From NCBI GenBank assembly GCA_964556675.1, contig CAZKYN010000196.1, positions 1 to 6,317 on the forward strand: a DNA stretch of 6,317 bases, read 5' to 3'. Source of the DNA: JBDKTK01 sp964556675. GTDB lineage: Bacteria; Desulfobacterota; Syntrophia; Syntrophales; UBA4778. Positions 1 to 5,278 of the stretch are shown here, piece after piece. A program made the translations under genes and the position numbers. The notes below the pieces were generated by a model. The model did no database searches. It was not told the DNA's origin and was given only the letters and a program-made list of their open reading frames with translations. Within the stretch, counting starts at the first letter, position 1. Every line of letters starts with the position of its first letter.

Positions 1-812
1 CAAATCTCGTCAAACCCGCTGTATCAATAATCACCAATATATCGCTCGAGCACAGGGAATACCTGGGCGACAGCCTGAGGCAGATCGCCCGCGAAAAGGC
101 TGGAATAATCAAGAGAAACGGGATATGCATCACGGGTGCGGCGCAAAGGGCTGTCCTGGAAGTAATAGAGGAAATTTGCGTCGCAAAAAAATCGAAACTG
201 CTGGTGCTGGGCAGGGATTTTCGCGTCCGGGAAGTTGGGCGCGGCGGGTTGAGTTACAAAGGGGTCTGCAGGGATTTTCGGCGCCTGAGGATTCCCCTGC
301 TGGGCAAGCATCAGAAAAAGAATGCTGCCCTGGCGTTGGCAGCGGTCGAGGCACTGGGGAAGAAAGGGATCGAAATCAGCGATGAACAGGTTTTCCGTGG
401 TATGGAGAGTACCCGTTGGGAAGGCAGGCTGGAAATCCTTTCCCAGCGACCGCTCGTCGTAGCGGATGGGGCTCACAACCCTGCAGGAATAGCGGCGCTC
501 CTGAAGGCTATACCTGTGAATTTTCGATACCGGAAACTGATCTTTATTTTTGGTGTACTGCAAGACAAAGATTATCGGGTGATGTTCCGGAAGATAACAC
601 GGTCGGCGGACCACATTGTCCTGACAAGGCCCGATACCGGCAGGGGATTGGACCCGGAGTCCTTAAGGGCCGACTCCCCGAAAGTGATTGTCAAACCCGG
701 TCCCCGCGAGGCGCTTCAGAAGGCTTTAGAATTGGCCGGGCCCCGGGATTTGGTATGTGCGACAGGCTCTCTCTACCTGGTGGCCGATATTCGCGAATTG
801 ATGAACGTGTAA
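1..812 (+). CDS. folC: Bifunctional folylpolyglutamate synthase / dihydrofolate synthase, C-terminal part (5' end outside window)
   Basis: This Mur-ligase-family cytoplasmic enzyme uses ATP to add glutamate to folates and, in bifunctional forms, to dihydropteroate. The reading frame is open from the first full codon at base 3 and ends in TAA at 810-812, giving 269 codons. A full protein is about 430 residues, so roughly the first 160, including the P-loop, lie upstream of the window. Family motifs appear in order: ITNISLEH followed by EYLG (bases 27-65), EKAGIIK (93-113), GKHQKKNAALA (about 303-335), RWEGRLE (414-434) and DGAHNP (465-482) at the start of the C-terminal domain, then GVLQDKD and a terminal ATGSLYLV. 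The usual LDH triplet reads LEH here, a conservative change. No frameshift is visible. lptD starts 27 bp downstream in the same frame, which suggests co-transcription. Whether it has both activities cannot be judged without the N-terminus. Confidence 0.95.
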   Translation, partial: NLVKPAVSIITNISLEHREYLGDSLRQIAREKAGIIKRNGICITGAAQRAVLEVIEEICVAKKSKLLVLGRDFRVREVGRGGLSYKGVCRDFRRLRIPLLGKHQKKNAALALAAVEALGKKGIEISDEQVFRGMESTRWEGRLEILSQRPLVVADGAHNPAGIAALLKAIPVNFRYRKLIFIFGVLQDKDYRVMFRKITRSADHIVLTRPDTGRGLDPESLRADSPKVIVKPGPREALQKALELAGPRDLVCATGSLYLVADIRELMNV

Positions 813-839
813 CGGATTTCCTCAACGGGCAATATTAAA

Positions 840-3074
840 ATGCGCTTTCCGGGTTGGGCAGCGACAGTCCTGATTTTCTTTCTTCTCTCCAATTTTGCCG
901 GAGCGGCCTCCGCAGCCGCAGTAACGAAACAGGCGAGAGGTCCCTACAACATAGAGGCAGATCTTCTTTCCTATGAGAAAGACACGGATACCTACCATGC
1001 CAGCGGAAATGTCGTAATCATTTTCACCGATGGGATCATCAAAGCCGATTCGATAACGATAAACAGGCAGACCGGGACATGCTGGGCCGAAGGAAATGTA
1101 TTTCTGAAAAGCAATAACGATGTCCTGGAGGGCGCAATCGTGTCCTTCAACATGGATGAGAAGACGGGGACCGTTTACAACGGCAGGGTTTTTTTTGCAA
1201 AAAACCATCTTTACCTTCAGGCAGACGAAATTGAGAAAAGAGGCGAGGCGACCTATTCCCTCAAGAACGCCGATGCCACAACCTGCGACGGCGACTCTCC
1301 CCCCTGGAGGCTTAAGGCCCGGGAATTGGAGGTTACGGTTGACGGCTACGGCACCTTGAAGGACGGCTCATTCCAGGTGAAAAACACCCCGGTCCTTTAC
1401 CTCCCGTACTTCATTTTCCCTGCCAAGACCACGAGGCAATCCGGATTCCTCTATCCCTATATAGCCAATTCCTCGAAAAACGGCTTTGATATTGAGGTGC
1501 CTTTTTATTGGGCCATATCCGACAGCACGGATGCGACCTTTTATCAGCGCTACATGACGGAGCGCGGCTATAAGCAGGGGATGGAATACAGGTATTCGTT
1601 CAGCAAGGATACATTTGGAACAGCTTACGCGGACTATATCAGGGATAACAAATCGGAAACAGAAACTGTCGATGCCCTCAGCAGGAACTGGCAGGAGAGC
1701 CGTAACCGCTGGTCTTACTACCTCAATCATGAGACGGACTTCAGCCCCGGCACTTACATTCGCACAGATATGGCCAAGGTTTCCGACCATTTTTATTTCC
1801 GTGATTTCTCAGATTTCAATTATTACCTGCAGAATTACACGCAAAATCCGAACAGGCGTTTTGAAAGGATTTCCTTCCTGGGAAACCAGACCCTGACCAG
1901 CCTGGACTCCAAGGCAAGGGTCGTCAAAACGGAGGGCTACTTTAATTTCACGGGCCTGGGCCAGTACACGGACGACCTGAGATTCAACAGCAATGATGCA
2001 ACCCTCCAGAGGTACCCGGAGCTGGTTCTGAGTGCAATCAGGCAACCCGTATTCAATACCGGCTTAAACTTCGAAATGGCGTCCCAGTATGACTATTTTT
2101 ACAGGAAGACCGGCGATAAGGGCCATTTCGGCGATTTGAGCCCCATTCTATCCCGACCGGTCAGTTTCGGAGATTACCTGCAAATCACGCCGTTCGCCGG
2201 CCTCAAGGGTACCTTCTGGGACAGCTCCGGGACAACGGACAGGAGCGATAACAGGAAAATGGTCCTTTTCGGGACCACTGCGAGCACCGAGGTGTTTAGC
2301 GTCTATAATTTAAAACCCGGTGAAGGCGTCGAAAAAATAAAGCACTCGATCAAGCCCGAACTGAATTATACCTACTCCGCAGTCGACCAGGGCGATCGGC
2401 CCGATTATGTGGCGAATTTCGATTCGGCCAACATTCTTACCTATTCCCTTTACAATTATCTCATCGCAAGGTCCCGGGGGAAGGACGGCAGGCCTGAATA
2501 CCGGGAGTTGCTACGCCTAAAGCTGACCCAATCCTATGACATCAGGCGGGCAAGGGAAAGCAGCTCTGAAATTTCGGGATTCAAGGAGTTCGGCCCGGTG
2601 GCGATTGAAGCCGATATAAACCCCCTCAATTACCTGACCTATCATGCCGATGCGGTTTACGATGTAAATTCAGGGGATTGGACCAGGAGCAACCATGACC
2701 TCACGCTAAAAGACAAAAGGGGCGACACGGCTTCGATCGGATACAGGTTTACAAAAGGAGGGTCCCTCTCCTATACTTATCTGACAGAGCCGGGCGCCAT
2801 TACGAGTACCAGCTCTCTGACACAAACCGCTATCCGGGAGATCAATCTGGCTATAAAAGCAAAGGCTTCCAATTCCCTGAATCTGATCTACATCCTGAGG
2901 CGGAACGAGGTCGAAGGAATCAGTCTGGAGAGCACCTATGGGGTCGAATACCGCCATCAGTGCTGGGGCGTCCAGGTTTCCTACTCCGATACGACAACGG
3001 ATAAGAGATTCGTTGTGGTGTTCTCCCTGCTTGGCTTGGGGAATGTGGCGCGAGTCGGCACACCTGGATTCTGA
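840..3074 (+). CDS. lptD: LPS-assembly outer-membrane protein LptD (OstA/Imp)
   Basis: LptD is the outer-membrane barrel that, with the lipoprotein LptE, inserts lipopolysaccharide delivered by the LptA bridge into the outer leaflet. The protein has 744 aa (E. coli about 784). Residues 1-25 look like a signal peptide: one Arg, a hydrophobic stretch at about 7-23, and an ASA cleavage motif at 23-25. Residues about 34-145 form the LptA/OstA-like beta-jellyroll (IEAD, SGNVVI, AEGNVFL). The family-typical stretch CDGDSPPW, PVLYLPYFIFP and RQSGFLYP spans residues 149-206. The rest is a Tyr/Asp-rich barrel with alternating strands ending in VVVFSLLGLG near the C-terminus. Only three cysteines occur: C81, C149 and C708. 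C149 and C708 sit where the inter-domain disulfide partners are expected. The ATG at 840 is chosen because it opens the signal peptide and the preceding in-frame codon stretch begins with the folC stop. No good Shine-Dalgarno precedes it. The neighbours suggest a folC-lptD transcript; no lptE is in the window. Confidence 0.95.
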   Translation: MRFPGWAATVLIFFLLSNFAGAASAAAVTKQARGPYNIEADLLSYEKDTDTYHASGNVVIIFTDGIIKADSITINRQTGTCWAEGNVFLKSNNDVLEGAIVSFNMDEKTGTVYNGRVFFAKNHLYLQADEIEKRGEATYSLKNADATTCDGDSPPWRLKARELEVTVDGYGTLKDGSFQVKNTPVLYLPYFIFPAKTTRQSGFLYPYIANSSKNGFDIEVPFYWAISDSTDATFYQRYMTERGYKQGMEYRYSFSKDTFGTAYADYIRDNKSETETVDALSRNWQESRNRWSYYLNHETDFSPGTYIRTDMAKVSDHFYFRDFSDFNYYLQNYTQNPNRRFERISFLGNQTLTSLDSKARVVKTEGYFNFTGLGQYTDDLRFNSNDATLQRYPELVLSAIRQPVFNTGLNFEMASQYDYFYRKTGDKGHFGDLSPILSRPVSFGDYLQITPFAGLKGTFWDSSGTTDRSDNRKMVLFGTTASTEVFSVYNLKPGEGVEKIKHSIKPELNYTYSAVDQGDRPDYVANFDSANILTYSLYNYLIARSRGKDGRPEYRELLRLKLTQSYDIRRARESSSEISGFKEFGPVAIEADINPLNYLTYHADAVYDVNSGDWTRSNHDLTLKDKRGDTASIGYRFTKGGSLSYTYLTEPGAITSTSSLTQTAIREINLAIKAKASNSLNLIYILRRNEVEGISLESTYGVEYRHQCWGVQVSYSDTTTDKRFVVVFSLLGLGNVARVGTPGF

Positions 3075-3149
3075 GAGCCTCTAACAGTTTTGAGACAAGC
3101 TGTTCAGGAACAACAGACATATATTGGATATTGGATGAAAACGCGCAAA

Positions 3150-3174
3150 CACCGCTGGGGTGCATATTTTTTTT
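3150..3174 (+). terminator. Possible weak rho-independent terminator after lptD
   Basis: A short GC-rich hairpin (CACC 3150-3153 with GGTG 3159-3162, loop GCTGG) is followed by CATA and an uninterrupted run of eight T (3167-3174). The T run and the position 76 bp past the lptD stop suit a terminator. The stem has only four base pairs and is separated from the T tract by four bases, so termination would be weak. It could also be chance. Confidence 0.25.
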
Positions 3175-3223
3175 AGCGATGAGGTCTGTAGCGCAACTAA
3201 GCAGATGAAAGTTTCAACCGCGC

Positions 3224-3254
3224 GTGGGGTAATTTTCTCTTGACAATTCCCCGC
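3224..3254. repeat. Imperfect dyad overlapping the candidate -35 of rplM
   Basis: GTGGGG-T-AATT (3224-3234) faces AATT-CCCCGC (3245-3254). The four AATT pairs and four GGGG/CCCC pairs are perfect, with one bulged T at 3230, then a G-T wobble and a G-C pair outside. The ten-base loop holds most of the TTGACA hexamer. It could be an operator-like dyad or an RNA hairpin in read-through transcripts. No known regulator motif is recognised. Confidence 0.3.
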
Positions 3255-3266
3255 ATATTTCATAAT
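3240..3266 (+). promoter_or_regulatory. Candidate sigma-70-type promoter for rplM-rpsI
   Basis: A perfect TTGACA lies at 3240-3245. The best -10-like hexamer is CATAAT at 3261-3266 (five of six matches to TATAAT), with a short 15-bp spacer. Spacers of 16-17 bp would use the poorer ATAATT or TAATTT that overlap it. The surroundings are AT-rich. Transcription would begin near 3273 and give a leader of only about 28 nt before the rplM ATG. The location just upstream of a ribosomal operon is sensible, but the spacing is not ideal. Confidence 0.45.
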
Positions 3267-3291
3267 TTCTCCCTTTAATTTATAGCACAGC

Positions 3292-3295
3292 GGAG
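3292..3295 (+). promoter_or_regulatory. Ribosome binding site of rplM
   Basis: GGAG sits five bases before the ATG at 3301 and agrees with the conserved L13 N-terminus, so it fixes this start. Its last two bases belong to the right arm of the 9-bp inverted repeat. Confidence 0.7.
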
Positions 3296-3300
3296 ACCTC

Positions 3301-3732
3301 ATGAAGACTTACCAGGCCAAGAAAGACGAAATTAAGAGGAACTGGCTCCTCATTGATGCGGAAGGGAAGATCCTCGGCAGGCTTGCTGCCGATATCGCCA
3401 CCCGTCTGAGGGGGAAAAACAAGGCTGTTTACACGCCCCATGTAGACACAGGCGATTTTATTGTCGTTATTAATGCCGAGAAAATCGGGTTGACCGGGAA
3501 AAAGCTCGAAGACAAGATTTACTACCATCATACCGGCTATCCGGGCGGAATAAAGGGCATATCCGCCGGCAAACTCCTGCAGACAAAACCTGAAGACCTG
3601 CTGCGCTTTGCCGTTAAAGGCATGCTCCCGAAAAATACCCTGGGCAGAGCGATGTTGAAAAAGCTCAAAATCTATGCGGGAAGCGAACATCCTCACAGCG
3701 CCCAGTTACCAGAAGAAGCAAAAAACGCCTAA
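3301..3732 (+). CDS. rplM: 50S ribosomal protein L13
   Basis: L13 is an early-assembling protein of the large ribosomal subunit that binds 23S rRNA. The 143-aa product has the length usual for bacterial L13 (about 142). It begins MKTYQAK and continues with the typical WLLIDAEGKILGRLAADIATRLRGKNK, a GDFIVVINAEKIGLTGKK block, and YYHHTGYPGG around residues 75-83. The family signature GMLPKNTLGRAMLKKLKIYAG followed by EHPHSAQLPE lies near the C-terminus. rpsI follows after 19 bp, the common bacterial rplM-rpsI pair. In E. coli L13 is reported to repress its own operon at the mRNA level; whether that holds here is unknown, and no classical leader structure is evident. The start is fixed by the RBS at 3292 and by family length. 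Confidence 0.98.
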   Translation: MKTYQAKKDEIKRNWLLIDAEGKILGRLAADIATRLRGKNKAVYTPHVDTGDFIVVINAEKIGLTGKKLEDKIYYHHTGYPGGIKGISAGKLLQTKPEDLLRFAVKGMLPKNTLGRAMLKKLKIYAGSEHPHSAQLPEEAKNA

Positions 3733-3741
3733 ATACAGATC

Positions 3742-3746
3742 AGGAG
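3742..3746 (+). promoter_or_regulatory. Ribosome binding site deciding the rpsI start
   Basis: AGGAG lies five bases before the ATG at 3752. The reading frame extends upstream to an ATG at 3674 inside rplM, but that extension resembles no S9 N-terminus and has no comparable RBS, so 3752 is preferred. Confidence 0.75.
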
Positions 3747-3751
3747 TAGAA

Positions 3752-4147
3752 ATGGCTTCAGTTAAGACATATTATGCAACGGGAAAAAGAAAGACCTCTA
3801 TTGCCAGAGTTTGGCTCAAGGAAGGCACCGGAGAGGCTATAGTCAACAAGAGAAGCGTTGACGATTATTTTTCAAGGGAAGTTTTGAAAAAACTGATTCA
3901 GCAGCCCCTGGAGCTTACCGGTAAAAAAGGGAAATGCGACCTGTACATCAATGTCAGCGGCGGCGGAAGCGCCGGCCAGGCCGGGGCCATCAAACAGGGG
4001 ATTTCCAAGGCCCTGGTGGAACTGGACGCCGACCTGAGGTCTGTCCTGAAGAAAGCCGGCTTCCTCACGAGAGACTCCCGTATAAAGGAAAGAAAGAAAT
4101 ACGGACAACCCGGGGCCCGCAAGCGGTTCCAGTTCTCAAAGAGGTAA
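3752..4147 (+). CDS. rpsI: 30S ribosomal protein S9
   Basis: S9 is a small-subunit protein whose C-terminal tail reaches toward the tRNA in the P site. The product is 131 aa, close to the family norm of about 130. Visible hallmarks are the N-terminal YYATGKRKTSIARVWL, then GEAIVNKRSVDDYF, the glycine-rich GGGSAGQAGAIKQGISKAL in the middle, and the very basic end LTRDSRIKERKKYGQPGARKRFQFSKR. The terminal SKR is the conserved tail expected to contact P-site tRNA. It is translated with rplM and is followed 14 bp after its stop by a strong rho-independent hairpin that closes the ribosomal operon. Nothing is unusual in length or composition. Confidence 0.98.
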   Translation: MASVKTYYATGKRKTSIARVWLKEGTGEAIVNKRSVDDYFSREVLKKLIQQPLELTGKKGKCDLYINVSGGGSAGQAGAIKQGISKALVELDADLRSVLKKAGFLTRDSRIKERKKYGQPGARKRFQFSKR

Positions 4148-4161
4148 CAGAAACATCTGGA

Positions 4162-4189
4162 AAAAAAGGGGGCTTATGCCTCCTTTTTT
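4162..4189 (+). terminator. Strong rho-independent terminator after rpsI
   Basis: A 12-bp stem runs AAAAAAGGGGGC (4162-4173) – loop TTAT (4174-4177) – GCCTCCTTTTTT (4178-4189), with one G-T wobble (4170/4181) and no other mismatch. The GC-rich core next to the loop and the six T at the end make a classical intrinsic terminator. The matching A tract on the left means it could also work on the opposite strand. It separates the ribosomal operon from argC, which begins 33 bp downstream. Confidence 0.9.
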
Positions 4190-4213
4190 GTGTGCGCAGG
4201 ATCTATTGATTGT

Positions 4214-4219
4214 GGAGGG
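4214..4219 (+). promoter_or_regulatory. Ribosome binding site deciding the argC start
   Basis: GGAGGG stands three bases before the ATG at 4223. The frame is open from an upstream ATG-like start at 4190, but that codon adjoins the terminator stem and the added 11 residues are unlike ArgC. The ATG at 4223 opens directly into the MLKAGIYGASGYTG nucleotide-binding motif. Confidence 0.75.
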
Positions 4220-4222
4220 CAG

Positions 4223-5260
4223 ATGCTGAAAGCAGGCATTTATGGGGCTAGCGGATACACCGGGCAGGAGCTTTTAAGGTTCCTGTCCAGGCATCCTGAT
4301 GTGGAGATAAAGGCGGCAACGTCGAGGCGGTTCAAGGACCTTTGTATCTCAGACGTGTTCCCGTGTTTTGAAGGGTTGACAAATATAAAGTACATCGATG
4401 CTTCGGCGGAAGAAATCGCCTCGTCCTGCGACGTGATTTTCTCGGCGCTTCCCCACGGGGTCGCCATGGATTTCGTCCCGAAGCTGCTCAAATCCGGGAA
4501 AAAGGTAATCGATTTAAGCGCAGATTTCCGACTCAGGAGCCTTACTGTTTATGAAAAGTGGTACAGAAAACATTCCTCTCCGGATTACCTTTCCAGGGCG
4601 GTATACGGCCTGCCGGAGCTTTACCGGGACCAGCTGAGATCAGCGCAGCTCGTCGCCAACCCGGGATGCTACCCGACGAGCATCATCCTGGGTCTCGCCC
4701 CCGCTCTCAGCAGAGGGCTCGTTGACCTCGCTTCCATAATCGCTGATTCGAAATCGGGCGTGAGCGGGGCAGGACGGGAACCGAAGACGGGGTCCCTCTT
4801 TTGCGAGGTAAATGAAGGCTTCAAACCCTATAATATCCTGAAGCACAGGCACACGCCGGAAATAGAGCAAGAGCTCAGCGCAGTATCCGGCTCGGATGTG
4901 CGGATAACTTTTACCCCCCATCTGCTCCCTGTCAACAGGGGGATCCTGAGCACAATATATGCGGTACTGAAACCACAAATCACCACGAAAGACCTGCTGG
5001 ACGTATACAGTGAATTCTATGCGAAGGAGAAATTCGTCCAGGTACTGAAGGAGGGCGCGTACCCGAATATCTCATCCGTCAAAGGCACCAACAATTGCCA
5101 GATCGGGATGGCAGTCGATACTAATCTCAGTAGAGCCGTTATAGTTTCCTCTATCGACAACCTCGTGAAAGGTGCGGCCGGGCAGGCCATCCAGAACATG
5201 AACATAATGTGCGGATTGGAAGAGGGTTCCGGTTTGGGCAATATCGCTCTGTTTCCCTGA
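4223..5260 (+). CDS. argC: N-acetyl-gamma-glutamyl-phosphate reductase
   Basis: ArgC is the NADPH-dependent cytoplasmic enzyme that reduces N-acetylglutamyl phosphate to the semialdehyde, the third step of arginine/ornithine synthesis. The protein has 345 aa, the usual length of the standard bacterial (type 1) form. The Rossmann NADP-binding motif GASGYTG is at residues 8-14. FSALPHGVA (about 73-81) and VIDLSADFRL (about 95-104) are typical of the family. The catalytic cysteine is C149 in NPGCYPTS, SGVSGAGREP lies near 178-187, and the conserved histidine motif HRHTPE begins at H208. The C-terminal part has FTPHLLPVNRGIL, then DNLVKGAAGQAIQNMN and GLGNIALFP, as expected. It starts just beyond the rpsI terminator and is followed 18 bp later by cysS, so argC and cysS are probably co-transcribed. 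No ArgR-type operator or clear promoter is visible in the 33 bp before it. Confidence 0.98.
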   Translation: MLKAGIYGASGYTGQELLRFLSRHPDVEIKAATSRRFKDLCISDVFPCFEGLTNIKYIDASAEEIASSCDVIFSALPHGVAMDFVPKLLKSGKKVIDLSADFRLRSLTVYEKWYRKHSSPDYLSRAVYGLPELYRDQLRSAQLVANPGCYPTSIILGLAPALSRGLVDLASIIADSKSGVSGAGREPKTGSLFCEVNEGFKPYNILKHRHTPEIEQELSAVSGSDVRITFTPHLLPVNRGILSTIYAVLKPQITTKDLLDVYSEFYAKEKFVQVLKEGAYPNISSVKGTNNCQIGMAVDTNLSRAVIVSSIDNLVKGAAGQAIQNMNIMCGLEEGSGLGNIALFP

Positions 5261-5265
5261 CCAGT

Positions 5266-5272
5266 AAAGGAG
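5266..5272 (+). promoter_or_regulatory. Ribosome binding site of cysS
   Basis: AAAGGAG is six bases before the ATG at 5279, in the short argC-cysS gap. It supports translation of cysS from a shared transcript and fixes the start, which also matches E. coli CysS numbering at the key residues. Confidence 0.75.
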
Positions 5273-5278
5273 TCGGTT

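Larger units (their letters stand above)
3179..3302. repeat. 9-bp perfect inverted repeat, right arm overlapping the rplM start
   Basis: ATGAGGTCT at 3179-3187 is the exact reverse complement of AGACCTCAT at 3294-3302. The right arm covers the last part of the rplM Shine-Dalgarno, the spacer and the first two bases of its ATG. In a transcript that includes both arms, for example read-through from lptD, the left arm could mask the rplM start. The arms are 106 bp apart, and a transcript from the candidate promoter at 3240 would lack the left arm. A 9-bp match in a region this size could plausibly arise by chance. Confidence 0.35.

Noticed and set aside
24..614. 196-codon open frame on the minus strand
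   Set aside because: It is antisense to folC, which carries clear family motifs across the same bases. No RBS or recognisable protein is seen.
416..838. 140-codon plus-strand frame overlapping folC and ending at lptD
   Set aside because: It is out of frame with folC. The folC frame has DGAHNP and the other motifs, while this one has no recognisable domain.
3674..3751. Upstream extension of rpsI inside rplM
   Set aside because: The 26 extra residues come from the rplM coding sequence read in another frame. S9 clearly starts at MASVKTYYATGKRK, which has its own AGGAG.
4190..4222. Upstream extension of argC by 11 residues
   Set aside because: It begins right at the foot of the terminator stem, has no RBS and adds residues not seen in ArgC. 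The ATG at 4223 with GGAGGG before it is better.
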